Assembly: GCF_009669325.1 (NCBI RefSeq)
Contig: NZ_SZWE01000002.1
Coordinates: 434,001 to 498,000, forward strand
Length of the DNA: 64,000 nt
Source: Roseovarius bejariae
GTDB taxonomy: Bacteria; Pseudomonadota; Alphaproteobacteria; Rhodobacterales; Rhodobacteraceae
Direction of reading: 5' to 3'
Shown here: positions 46,860-55,269 of the stretch, piece after piece
How the letters are laid out: each line of letters starts with the position of its first letter
Numbering within the stretch: position 1 is the stretch's first letter
Notes under the pieces: generated by a model
The model's database searches: none
Told to the model about the DNA's origin: nothing
Seen by the model: the letters and a program-made list of their open reading frames with translations, nothing else
Position numbers and translations under genes: made by a program

Positions 46860-47714
46860 ATGAAATTCAATGCAATGACAGCAGTGGCCGCCTTGATGTT
46901 GGCGGTGCCAGGTGTCGCCTCGGCCGATCCGGACGATGACAACCTCGTCATCAACGGCGAGACCGAGATGATCACCAAGGCCGAGGTGCCCGCGCATATG
47001 GAAGATGTCGCCATGGACGAGATCATGTCCGGCTGGCACTTCCGGTCGGACGAAACGCAGGCGTTGGAGATGGACGACTTCGACAACCCCGGCATGATCT
47101 TCGTCGATGCGGGCATGGACCAGTGGAACGCGGTCGAAGGCAGCGAGGGCAAATCCTGCGCGACCTGCCACGAAGGCCCGGAAAGCATGACGGGTGTGCG
47201 CGCGGTCTATCCCAAGTGGGATGAAGAGGCCGGGGAAGTGCAGACCCTTGCCATGCAGATCAACGATTGCCGCGAGAACAACATGGGCGCCGAGCCGTAC
47301 AAGTACACGGGTGGCCAGATGGCGAACATGGAGGCGCTGATCTCGGTGCAATCCCGTGGCATGCCTGTCAACGTGGCCATCGACGGCCCGGCCAAGGAGA
47401 CCTGGGAAAAGGGTAAGGAACTTTACTATACCCGGACAGGTCAGCTTGAACTGTCCTGTGCCAATTGCCACGAGGATAACTACGGCAACATGATCCGCGC
47501 CGACCACCTGAGCCAGGGGCAGATCAACGGCTTCCCGACCTACCGCCTGAAAAACGCCAAGCTGAACACGGTTCACGCGCGTTTCAAGGGCTGTGTGCGG
47601 GATACCCGTGCCGAGACCTACAAGCCCGGAAGCGACGCGTTTGTCGCGCTGGAGCTTTATGTTGCAAGCCGTGGCAACGGCCTGTCGGTCGAGGGCCCGT
47701 CGGTCCGCAACTGA
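46860..47714 (+). CDS. soxA: Di-heme cytochrome SoxA
   Basis: A 284-residue periplasmic L-cysteine S-thiosulfotransferase subunit. After the signal peptide (MKFNAMTAVAALMLAVPGVASA) come two heme sites, CATCH at 100-104 and CANCH at 200-204. Cys245 (FKGC) is the expected cysteine-persulfide ligand of the active heme, and Cys137 (INDCR) is also conserved. This is the two-heme type seen in Paracoccus and Rhodovulum rather than the one-heme type. It works with SoxX to load thiosulfate on SoxY. Confidence 0.97.
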   Translation: MKFNAMTAVAALMLAVPGVASADPDDDNLVINGETEMITKAEVPAHMEDVAMDEIMSGWHFRSDETQALEMDDFDNPGMIFVDAGMDQWNAVEGSEGKSCATCHEGPESMTGVRAVYPKWDEEAGEVQTLAMQINDCRENNMGAEPYKYTGGQMANMEALISVQSRGMPVNVAIDGPAKETWEKGKELYYTRTGQLELSCANCHEDNYGNMIRADHLSQGQINGFPTYRLKNAKLNTVHARFKGCVRDTRAETYKPGSDAFVALELYVASRGNGLSVEGPSVRN

Positions 47715-47724
47715 TATGACTTTG

Positions 47725-47753
47725 GGCCGGGGCGGTGCGCGACCGCCCCGGCC
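47725..47753 (+). other. Intercistronic hairpin between soxA and soxB
   Basis: GGCCGGGGCGG and CCGCCCCGGCC form a perfect 11-bp stem with a seven-base loop, 10 bases after the soxA stop. No T-run follows, so it is more likely a processing or stability element that separates soxXYZA from soxB levels than a full terminator. Confidence 0.6.
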
Positions 47754-47858
47754 ATGCCGCTGCCTGCATGACAATGAAATTCATGGCCTTTCGGCCAAGC
47801 CGCATCCGGAAGGCCGGGCGCGGAACGAGATAACTTTAACCACTCGGAGACGGATTAC

Positions 47859-49556
47859 ATGATCTCTCGTCGCGATTTTCTTCAGGTCAGCATGGCGGCC
47901 TCGGCACTTTATGGCGCAAGCGGTTTCGGCAATTGGGCGAAGCTGGCCGCGCAGCAGGCGCTGACCCAGGACCAGCTTTTGGACTTCGATACTTTCGGTA
48001 ACGTGAGCTTGATTCACATCACCGACATTCACGCGCAGCTCAAGCCGATTTATTTCCGTGAACCGGAGATCAACATCGGCGTGGGTGGCAACAAGGGCGA
48101 AGTGCCCCACGTGACCGGCGCGGATTTCCGCAAGATGTATGGCATCGAGGACGGTAGCCCGAGCCATTATGCCCTGACTTATAACGATTTCTCCTCGCTG
48201 GCGAAGGAATACGGCAAGGTCGGTGGCCTTGACCGGGTGGCCACTGTCGTCAAGCAGATCCGCGCGGCGCGGCCCGATGCCTTGCTGCTGGATGGCGGGG
48301 ATACGTGGCATGGGTCCTATACCTGCCATCACACCGAAGGGCAGGACATGGTCAACGTGATGAACGCGTTGAAGCCGGATGCGATGACCTTCCACTGGGA
48401 ATTCACGCTGGGCCAGGACCGGGTGCGCGAACTGGTCGAGGGGCTGCCCTTCGACTCGCTGGGTCAGAACATCTTTGACGCGATGTGGGATGAGCCGGCG
48501 GCGGAGTTCAAGCCCTACGAATTCTATGAGAGTGGCGGTGTGAAGGTCGCCGTGATCGGGCAGGCCTTCCCTTATATGCCGATTGCCAACCCCGGCTGGA
48601 TGTTCCCCGACTATAGTTTCGGTATTCGTGACGAGAACATGCAGGCCATGGTGGACGAGGTCCGCAGCAAGGGTGCGGAGCTGGTGGTTTGCCTGAGTCA
48701 CAACGGCTTTGACGTGGACAAGAAGATGGCCAGCGTGGTCAAGGGGATTGACGTGATCCTGTCGGGCCACACGCATGACGTGCTGCCCGAGCCGGTTCTG
48801 GTGGATGATACGATCATCATCGCCAGCGGGTCGAACGGCAAGTTCGTCAGCCGCGTGGATCTGGATGTGCGCGATGGCAAGATGATGGGCTTCCGTCACA
48901 AGCTGATCCCGATCTTCTCGGACGTGATCGAGCCGGACGCGGATATGACCGCCCTGATTGACGAGCAGCGCGCGCCGTTCAAGGCCGAGTTGGAAGAGGT
49001 CATCGGGGAAACCGATGATCTGCTGTATCGTCGTGGCAACTTCAACGGGTCGTGGGACGACCTGATTTGCGATGCGCTGATTTCCGAGCGCGAGGCGGAT
49101 ATCGCCATGAGCCCGGGTGTGCGTTGGGGGCCGAGCATCCTGCCCGGTCAGGCGATCACCCGCGAGGATATCTGGAACGTGACCTCGATGTCCTATGGCG
49201 AGGCGTATCGCAGCGAGATGACCGGCGAGTTCATCAAGGTGATCCTTGAGGACGTGGCCGACAACATCTTCAACCCCGACCCCTATTACCAGCAGGGCGG
49301 TGACATGGTGCGGATCGGCGGGATGGGCTACTCCATCGACGTCAGCAAGCCGCAGGGCGAGCGGATTTCCGACATGACCCTTCTGAGCACGGGCGAGGCG
49401 ATCGACCCGGCGAAGAATTACGTGGTGGCCGGTTGGGCCAGCGTGAACGAGGGCACCGAGGGGCCGCAGATCTGGGACGTGGTGGAAAGCCATATCCGCA
49501 AGCAGGGCACCGTCAAACTGGAACCCAATACGAGTGTGAAAGTCAGCGGCACCTGA
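47859..49556 (+). CDS. soxB: SoxB S-sulfosulfanyl-cysteine sulfohydrolase
   Basis: A 565-residue periplasmic dimanganese hydrolase that releases sulfate from SoxY-bound sulfane sulfonate. It has a Tat signal (SRRDFLQVSMAASALYGASG), metal-binding HITDIHAQLKP with Asp56 and His58, LLDGGDTWHGSYTCHH, and GHTHDVLPEPVL. Its 5'-nucleotidase-like C-terminal domain follows. Length matches family members. The ATG follows CTCGGAGACGG. Confidence 0.97.
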   Translation: MISRRDFLQVSMAASALYGASGFGNWAKLAAQQALTQDQLLDFDTFGNVSLIHITDIHAQLKPIYFREPEINIGVGGNKGEVPHVTGADFRKMYGIEDGSPSHYALTYNDFSSLAKEYGKVGGLDRVATVVKQIRAARPDALLLDGGDTWHGSYTCHHTEGQDMVNVMNALKPDAMTFHWEFTLGQDRVRELVEGLPFDSLGQNIFDAMWDEPAAEFKPYEFYESGGVKVAVIGQAFPYMPIANPGWMFPDYSFGIRDENMQAMVDEVRSKGAELVVCLSHNGFDVDKKMASVVKGIDVILSGHTHDVLPEPVLVDDTIIIASGSNGKFVSRVDLDVRDGKMMGFRHKLIPIFSDVIEPDADMTALIDEQRAPFKAELEEVIGETDDLLYRRGNFNGSWDDLICDALISEREADIAMSPGVRWGPSILPGQAITREDIWNVTSMSYGEAYRSEMTGEFIKVILEDVADNIFNPDPYYQQGGDMVRIGGMGYSIDVSKPQGERISDMTLLSTGEAIDPAKNYVVAGWASVNEGTEGPQIWDVVESHIRKQGTVKLEPNTSVKVSGT

Positions 49557-49590
49557 GCGGGCCGCGACGCTTTGACAGATACCTTATGTT

Positions 49591-49618
49591 CATCAAATTC
49601 ATTTAGATGAATATGATG
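49591..49618. promoter_or_regulatory. Candidate SoxR operator, soxB-soxC region
   Basis: CATCAAATTCAT and ATGAATATGATG are inverted repeats matching at 11 of 12 positions, with a four-base centre (TTAG). Within it, CAAATTCA and TGAATATG are six bases apart, the same layout as the site upstream of soxX. It lies 25 bases upstream of soxC. Confidence 0.6.
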
Positions 49619-49643
49619 TCGAAAGAGGAGGCTTAGGACGACA

Positions 49644-50930
49644 ATGACAGCCGACAAGAAATCAAACGGGGCCTCGCGCCGGGCGTTCCTGAAGGGCGCC
49701 GTGGCGGCCGGGGGGGCCGTGGCGGGCGCGGGCATGGCCCGCGCGGCGGGCGAGCCCGATCCGCTGATTACCGAGGTGCAGGAATGGGCCAGCGGGTTTG
49801 GCGAGGGTGTGGATGCCACGCCTTATGGCCTACCGATCCGGTTCGAGGACGATGTGGTGCGCCGCAACGTCGAGTGGCTGACCGCCGACACGATCAGCTC
49901 GATCAACTTCACGCCGATCCATGCTTTGGATGGCACGATCACGCCGCAGGGCTGCGCCTTTGAGCGTCACCACTCGGGCGCGATCGAGTTGAAGAAGGAA
50001 GATTACCGGCTGATGATCAACGGGCTTGTCGATAAGCCGCTGGTCTTCACCTATGCCGATCTGGAGCGCTTCCCGCGGGAAAACCACGTGTATTTCTGCG
50101 AATGCGCGGCCAATACCGGCATGGAATGGGCCGGGGCGCAGTTGAATGGGGCGCAGTTCACCCATGGTATGATCCACAACATGGAATATTCCGGCGTGCC
50201 GCTGCGCACCCTGCTGGAAGAGGCCGGTCTGGACGCTGCGGGCGACCTTGCGGACAAGTGGATTTACGTGGAAGGCGCCGATGCCTCGTCGAACGGGCGG
50301 TCGATCCCGATGGACAAGGCGCTGGACGATGTTCTGGTGGCCTTCAAGGCCAATGGCGAGGCCCTGCGCAAGGAACATGGATACCCCGTGCGTCTGGTCG
50401 TTCCGGGATGGGAAGGCAACATGTGGGTCAAGTGGCTGCGCCGTGTCGAGGTCATGGATGCCCCGGTGCAAAGCCGCGAGGAGACCAGCAAGTACACCGA
50501 CACGCTGGCCGATGGCACAAGCCGCAAGTGGACCTGGGAGATGGACGCCAAATCGGTCGTCACCAGCCCCAGCCCGCAATCTCCGATCACCCACGGCCCC
50601 GGGCCGCTGGTGATTACCGGCCTTGCATGGTCGGGCCGCGGCGCGATTACCCGCGTCGATGTGACCACCGATGGCGGCAAGAACTGGACGCAGGCACGTC
50701 TGGCCAAGGACGGCGAGAGCAAGGCTTTGAGCCGGTTCTACCTCGAAATAGACTGGGACGGCAGCGAGATGCTGCTTCAGAGCCGGGCGCATGACGAAAC
50801 GGGTTACGTGCAACCGACCAAGGCGCAATTGCGCGAAGTGCGCGGCGAAAACTCGATCTATCACAACAACTGCATCCAGACTTGGTGGGTGAAAGAAAGC
50901 GGAGAGGCGGAAAATGTCGAAGTCTCTTAA
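49644..50930 (+). CDS. soxC: Sulfane dehydrogenase molybdoprotein SoxC
   Basis: A 428-residue sulfite-oxidase-fold protein with a Tat signal (SRRAFLKGAVAAGGAVAGAG). Cys154 in FCECAANTG is the expected molybdenum ligand. The dimerisation domain follows (GPGPLVITGLAWSGRGAITRVDV). With SoxD it oxidises the sulfane sulfur on SoxY, giving complete oxidation of thiosulfate without sulfur globules. Its 3' end overlaps soxD by 17 bases. A candidate SoxR-type operator precedes it. Confidence 0.96.
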   Translation: MTADKKSNGASRRAFLKGAVAAGGAVAGAGMARAAGEPDPLITEVQEWASGFGEGVDATPYGLPIRFEDDVVRRNVEWLTADTISSINFTPIHALDGTITPQGCAFERHHSGAIELKKEDYRLMINGLVDKPLVFTYADLERFPRENHVYFCECAANTGMEWAGAQLNGAQFTHGMIHNMEYSGVPLRTLLEEAGLDAAGDLADKWIYVEGADASSNGRSIPMDKALDDVLVAFKANGEALRKEHGYPVRLVVPGWEGNMWVKWLRRVEVMDAPVQSREETSKYTDTLADGTSRKWTWEMDAKSVVTSPSPQSPITHGPGPLVITGLAWSGRGAITRVDVTTDGGKNWTQARLAKDGESKALSRFYLEIDWDGSEMLLQSRAHDETGYVQPTKAQLREVRGENSIYHNNCIQTWWVKESGEAENVEVS

Positions 50931-52089
50931 ACTCTACGGTGGCACGGCGCTTGGCGCTGCGGCGATCATGGCCGTGGCTGTCAACTTTGCAGATCGCAAT
51001 GTTACCCCGATGCCGGAGCGTGCGGATATGATGGGTGAAGCGCCTGCGAACCCCGATCTGGGCTTTATCGCCATGGCGCGCGCCGCGAGCGAACCGCATG
51101 GCAATTACAACCTTGGCCGGATGGCCCTGCCGGAAGAGATCGCGGCATGGAACCTGGACGTGAGCCCCGATGGTACGGGCCTTCCCGAAGGGTCGGGCGA
51201 TGTCTTGACCGGCGAGGAAGTCTTTATCGAGAAATGCGCCGTGTGCCATGGCGATTTCGCGGAGGGGCGCGGCAACTGGCCCAAGCTGGCCGGTGGCGAT
51301 GGAACGCTGGCCGACAAGGACCCGCTGAAGACGGTTGGCAGCTATTGGCCCTATCTGTCGACGGCATGGGATTATGTTCACCGCTCGATGCCCTTTGGTG
51401 CGGCACAGACCCTGTCGGTGGACGAAACCTATGCCATCGTGGCGTATATCCTGTATTCCAACTATCTTGTGGAAGACGATTTCGTTCTGTCGAACGAAAA
51501 CTTCCTCGAGGTGGAAATGCCCAATGCCGACGGGTTCATCGTGGATGATCGCGAAGAGGCCGAGGCGCATTTCTGGCGCGATGATGTGTGCATGTCGGAT
51601 TGCAAGGACAGCGTGGAGATCACCATGCGCGCCGCGGTTCTGGATGTGACCCCGGAAGAAGAGGAAGAGGCCGGGGCCGAACCTGCCGAGGCAGAAACGG
51701 AAATGGCCGCTGCCGAGACCGGAGAGGTCGCCGCCGCACCCGCAGAGGAGGAAACCGCCGCGCTGGACCCTGAACTGGTGAAAGCGGGTGAAAAGCTGTT
51801 CCGTCAGTGCAAGGCTTGCCACCAGGTGGGCGACGGCGCGAAAAACCGCGTCGGTCCGCAGCTGAACGGTGTCATGGGCCGGACGATCGGCGCTGTCGAT
51901 GGGTTCCGCTACTCGAAGACCATGGCCTCTATGGGCGAAGAGGGGCAGGTTTGGGATGAAGACGCCCTTGCCGCCTTCCTGTCCGATCCCCGTGGATATG
52001 TGAAAGGCACCAAGATGTCTTTCCGGGGATTGAAGAAAGACGAAGACATTGCGGCGATGACCGAATATCTCAAGTCTTTCTCGGAGTGA
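50914..52089 (+). CDS. soxD: Di-heme cytochrome SoxD
   Basis: A 391-residue periplasmic electron acceptor of SoxC. The N-terminal hydrophobic stretch (KLYGGTALGAAAIMAVAV) is the export signal. Heme sites are CAVCH at 108-112 and CKACH at 299-303, the latter in a mitochondrial-like cytochrome c domain (GPQLNGVMGRTIG). Between them is a low-complexity linker (about 247-284) made of Glu and Ala with a few Thr, unusually acidic. The overlap with soxC indicates coupled translation. Confidence 0.95.
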   Translation: MSKSLKLYGGTALGAAAIMAVAVNFADRNVTPMPERADMMGEAPANPDLGFIAMARAASEPHGNYNLGRMALPEEIAAWNLDVSPDGTGLPEGSGDVLTGEEVFIEKCAVCHGDFAEGRGNWPKLAGGDGTLADKDPLKTVGSYWPYLSTAWDYVHRSMPFGAAQTLSVDETYAIVAYILYSNYLVEDDFVLSNENFLEVEMPNADGFIVDDREEAEAHFWRDDVCMSDCKDSVEITMRAAVLDVTPEEEEEAGAEPAEAETEMAAAETGEVAAAPAEEETAALDPELVKAGEKLFRQCKACHQVGDGAKNRVGPQLNGVMGRTIGAVDGFRYSKTMASMGEEGQVWDEDALAAFLSDPRGYVKGTKMSFRGLKKDEDIAAMTEYLKSFSE

Positions 52090-52099
52090 GATTGATAAG

Positions 52100-52129
52100 C
52101 GGGGCCGGGTCAAACCGGCCCCGTTTTTT
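52100..52129 (+). terminator. Rho-independent terminator after soxD
   Basis: CGGGGCCGG and CCGGCCCCG form a nine-pair stem over a six-base loop, followed directly by six T. It ends the soxXYZABCD unit; soxEF therefore probably has its own promoter. Confidence 0.85.
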
Positions 52130-52132
52130 CTT

Positions 52133-52162
52133 TGAATGAATAGCATTGCGTGCCATCATTCA
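52133..52162. promoter_or_regulatory. Inverted repeat TGAATGA/TCATTCA ahead of soxE
   Basis: Perfect 7-bp arms separated by 16 bases, 30 bases upstream of the soxE start and just after the soxD terminator. The TGAAT core resembles the other sox intergenic sites but the spacing differs. A weaker operator candidate. Confidence 0.35.
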
Positions 52163-52191
52163 CTTGGGCATGACCTTTGGGAGGAGAGTTC

Positions 52192-52902
52192 ATGCGAAAA
52201 CGCACGATCGGTGTGGTCGGCCTGACGCTTGGTTTGCTGTCAACACAAGCCCTTTGGGCCGAAGAGATCGGTGACCCGGAGAGAGGCAAGAAAGTGTTTG
52301 CCAAATGCTCGGGGTGTCACCAAGTGGGCAAGGGGGCCGAGAACGGCATTGGCCCGAATTTGAATGGTATTTTCGGGCGCAAGGCGGCCTCTGTTTCGGA
52401 AGATTTTCGATATTCGGAGGGGTTGCAGCGTGCAGGAAATGACGGGCTTGAGTGGCATTTAGAGAACCTTGATGCCTATCTTGAAAACCCCAAGGCGCTG
52501 GTCAGTGATACACGGATGAATTTCCCGGGGCTGAAGGCGCCACAGGATAGGGCCGATGTTCTGGCCTATTTGCGTATGTTCTCGGATGACCCGGCGAATA
52601 TCCCCGAAGCGGATCCGACGGCGATTGCGCCCGAAGTGGCGCTTCCGCCCGAGATCCTCGCCATGGTGGGGGACCCGGAGTATGGCGAGTACCTGTCCAG
52701 CGAATGCAAGACCTGTCACCAGCCGGATGGCAATGACGACGGGATACCGTCGATCACCAACTGGCCGGCTGAGGATTTCGTGGTGGCGATGCATGCCTAC
52801 AAGAAGAAACTGCGGCCTCATCCGGTCATGCAGATGATGGCGGGGCGGCTCAGTGATGAGGAAATTGCGGCCCTCGCGGCATATTTTGAAAACATAGAAT
52901 AA
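52192..52902 (+). CDS. soxE: Di-heme cytochrome SoxE
   Basis: A 236-residue periplasmic cytochrome with a signal peptide (MRKRTIGVVGLTLGLLSTQALWA) and two heme sites: CSGCH at 39-43, in a cytochrome c2-like domain (GPNLNGIFGRKAASV), and CKTCH at 172-176, in a shorter C-terminal domain (MQMMAGRLSDEEIAALAAYF). SoxE with SoxF resembles flavocytochrome c sulfide dehydrogenase and is not essential for thiosulfate oxidation in Paracoccus. The ATG follows GGGAGGAGAG. Confidence 0.88.
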   Translation: MRKRTIGVVGLTLGLLSTQALWAEEIGDPERGKKVFAKCSGCHQVGKGAENGIGPNLNGIFGRKAASVSEDFRYSEGLQRAGNDGLEWHLENLDAYLENPKALVSDTRMNFPGLKAPQDRADVLAYLRMFSDDPANIPEADPTAIAPEVALPPEILAMVGDPEYGEYLSSECKTCHQPDGNDDGIPSITNWPAEDFVVAMHAYKKKLRPHPVMQMMAGRLSDEEIAALAAYFENIE

Positions 52903-52941
52903 TTTGCCGGGATCGTTCCGGCGCAATCGGGAGGAAATGAA

Positions 52942-54210
52942 ATGACTTTGAACAGACGAGCCTTTATCGGCACGGGGGTCGCTGCGGCGGCTGCATTGTC
53001 TGCGCCCATGGTGCGCGGGCAGGGCAAGCCGCGCGTCGTCGTGGTTGGCGGCGGGGCCGGCGGGGCGACCGCCGCGCGCTATATTACCAAGGACAGTGAC
53101 GGGGCGATTGATGTGACCTTGGTGGAACCGACGCGCGCCTATTACACCTGTTTCTTCTCGAACCTTTATATCGGTGGGTTCCGCGAGTTGAGCAGCATTG
53201 GCCATAGCTATGGCACCCTGGCGAGTGACTATGGCGTGAACGTGGTGCATGACTGGGCCGTCGGGATCGACCGCGATGCAAAGACGGTGAGCCTGGCCGG
53301 GGGCGCGACGTTGCCCTATGACCGGCTGATCCTGTCGCCGGGGATCGATTTTGTCGAAGGCGCGGTGCCCGGATGGGACGTGAGCCAGCAAAACAAGATG
53401 CCCCATGCCTACAAGGCCGGGAGCCAGACCGAGCTTCTCAAGGCGCAGATCGAGGCGATGCCGGAGGGAGGACTTTATGCCATGGTGGCGCCGCCCAACC
53501 CCTACCGCTGCCCGCCGGGGCCTTATGAGCGGATCAGCATGGTGGCGCATCTGCTGACGCAGATTAATCCGACCGCCAAGATATTGATCGCCGACCCCAA
53601 GGCGAAGTTTTCCAAGCAGGCGCTTTTCGAGGAAGGGTGGCAGAAGCACTATGGCGGCATGATCGAGAGGATCGGCCCGGATTTCGGAGGGCAGAACGTG
53701 AGCGTGAACCCCGACGAGATGACCGTGGATATCGACGGGGCGGTCGAGGCGGTGGATGTCTGCAACGTGATACCGGCGCAGAAGGCGGGCCGGATTTGCG
53801 ATATGGCCGGAATTACCGAGGGTAATTGGGCGCCGGTCGTGCCGGCAACGATGCAATCGCGGCTGGACGAGAATATCCATGTGCTGGGCGATGCCACGAA
53901 CCAGGGCGATATGCCGAAATCGGGTTATTCGGCCAACAGCCAGGCCAAGGTGGCGGCCATGGCCGTGCGCGGGGCCTTGACCGGGTCCAAGGTTTTCCCG
54001 GCGAAATTCTCGAACACCTGCTGGAGCCTGATTGACACCGATGACGGCGTGAAGGTGGGGGCGTCGTATCAGGCGACGGATGAGAAGATCGCCAAGGTGG
54101 ATGGATTCATCAGCCAGACCGGAGAGGATACGGACCTGCGCAAGGCGACCTATGAGGAAAGCCTTGGCTGGTATGCGGGCATTACCGAGGACATGTTCGG
54201 GGCAAGCTGA
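52942..54210 (+). CDS. soxF: SoxF, flavoprotein of sulfide dehydrogenase type
   Basis: A 422-residue periplasmic flavoprotein. It has a Tat signal (NRRAFIGTGVAAAAALSAP), the FAD-binding stretch VVVVGGGAGGATAARYI, and YYTCFFSNLYIGG, whose cysteine is in the place of the covalent FAD link in flavocytochrome c. A C-terminal domain with CWSLIDTDDGVKVGASY completes the family pattern. It probably oxidises sulfide with SoxE as electron acceptor. It ends the sox cluster; soxG and soxH do not follow. Confidence 0.92.
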   Translation: MTLNRRAFIGTGVAAAAALSAPMVRGQGKPRVVVVGGGAGGATAARYITKDSDGAIDVTLVEPTRAYYTCFFSNLYIGGFRELSSIGHSYGTLASDYGVNVVHDWAVGIDRDAKTVSLAGGATLPYDRLILSPGIDFVEGAVPGWDVSQQNKMPHAYKAGSQTELLKAQIEAMPEGGLYAMVAPPNPYRCPPGPYERISMVAHLLTQINPTAKILIADPKAKFSKQALFEEGWQKHYGGMIERIGPDFGGQNVSVNPDEMTVDIDGAVEAVDVCNVIPAQKAGRICDMAGITEGNWAPVVPATMQSRLDENIHVLGDATNQGDMPKSGYSANSQAKVAAMAVRGALTGSKVFPAKFSNTCWSLIDTDDGVKVGASYQATDEKIAKVDGFISQTGEDTDLRKATYEESLGWYAGITEDMFGAS

Positions 54211-54233
54211 TCTGAGTGCCCTTTGTGCAATAC

Positions 54234-54265
54234 GGCCCCCGGTGCGGATCGGGGGCCTATTTTTT
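54234..54265 (+). terminator. Rho-independent terminator after soxF
   Basis: GGCCCCCG and CGGGGGCC form a perfect 8-bp stem with an eight-base loop, followed by TA and a run of six T. It separates soxEF from the methylamine genes. Confidence 0.85.
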
Positions 54266-54287
54266 GTGCACCCCGGTCAAAATGCAA

Positions 54288-54304
54288 TATTCCTACGGGG
54301 AATA
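54288..54304. promoter_or_regulatory. Operator-like repeat ahead of mgsA
   Basis: TATTCC-tacgg-GGAATA, perfect 6-bp arms, followed by an AT-rich stretch (ATAATTAATTCTTAATTTG) that is a plausible promoter core, 71 bases upstream of the mgsA start. The binding factor is unknown. Confidence 0.35.
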
Positions 54305-54374
54305 ATTAATTCTTAATTTGAAATTCGTGAAGTTCCCACCTAGCGTCGCCCGTGGAACCATTATGGAGGCGTCG

Positions 54375-55268
54375 ATGTGTGGAATCGTCGGGTTGTTTTT
54401 GAAGGACAAGGCGCTTGAACCGCGCTTGGGTGAGATGCTGACCGACATGCTGATCACCATGACGGACCGGGGGCCGGACAGCGCCGGAATTGCCGTTTAC
54501 TCGGAGGATCGTGAGGGGCGGGCCAAGTTGACCGTGCAGGCCGATGACCCCGGCCGGTTCGATGGGCTTGGTGATGAGATGGCCCAAGCGCTTGGCTGTG
54601 ATGTCACGGTGCGGGTGAAAGACACCCATGCGGTGGTCGATTTACCCGAGGGCCGGATGGCCGAGGCGCGCCTTGCACTGAAGGAGTTGCGCCCCGAGGC
54701 GCGGGTGATGAGCGCGGGCGAGGTCATCGAGATTTACAAGGAGGTGGGCCTTCCCGGCGATGTGGCCAAGCGGTTCGACATCCCGAATCTGGCGGGCAGT
54801 CACGGGATCGGCCACACGCGGATGGCGACCGAGTCGGCGGTGACGACGATGGGCGCGCATCCGTTTTCGACCGGGGCGGATCAGTGCCTTGTGCACAATG
54901 GGTCCTTGTCGAACCACAACTCCCTGCGCCGGGAATTGGCGCGGGAAGGGGTGAGTGTCGAGACCCGGAACGACAGCGAGGTCGCGGCGGCCTACCTGAC
55001 CTGGAAGATGCAGCAGGGCCATAGCCTTGGAGACGCCTTGGAGGCGGGCCTTGATGACCTTGACGGGTTTTTCACCTTCGTGGTGGGCACCAAGGACGGG
55101 TTCGGCGTGGTGCGTGATCCGATTGCTTGCAAACCGGCGGTGATGGCCGAGACCGATCAATACGTGGCCTTCGGCAGCGAATACCGCGCCTTGGTGAACC
55201 TGCCCGGTATCGAAGACGCCCGCGTCTGGGAGCCGGAACCCGCAACCGTTTACTTCTGGAAGCACTGA
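54375..55268 (+). CDS. mgsA: N-methylglutamate synthase subunit A, class II amidotransferase (GlxB-like)
   Basis: A 297-residue class II glutamine amidotransferase domain protein. It starts MCGIVGLF, so Cys2 becomes the N-terminal nucleophile after Met removal; GHTRMATES and HNGSLSNHNSLR complete the site. GGAGG precedes the ATG at 54375. With the next two genes it forms the three-part glutamate-synthase-like enzyme of the GlxBCD/MgsABC family. The mgs call depends on gmaS being downstream; GlxB is the alternative name. Confidence 0.78.
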   Translation: MCGIVGLFLKDKALEPRLGEMLTDMLITMTDRGPDSAGIAVYSEDREGRAKLTVQADDPGRFDGLGDEMAQALGCDVTVRVKDTHAVVDLPEGRMAEARLALKELRPEARVMSAGEVIEIYKEVGLPGDVAKRFDIPNLAGSHGIGHTRMATESAVTTMGAHPFSTGADQCLVHNGSLSNHNSLRRELAREGVSVETRNDSEVAAAYLTWKMQQGHSLGDALEAGLDDLDGFFTFVVGTKDGFGVVRDPIACKPAVMAETDQYVAFGSEYRALVNLPGIEDARVWEPEPATVYFWKH

Positions 55269-55269
55269 C

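Noticed and set aside
54270..54374. NtrC or sigma-54 sites ahead of mgsA
   Set aside because: A TGCACC-like half-site is present, but the partner half and the GG/GC pair of a -24/-12 promoter are not in place.
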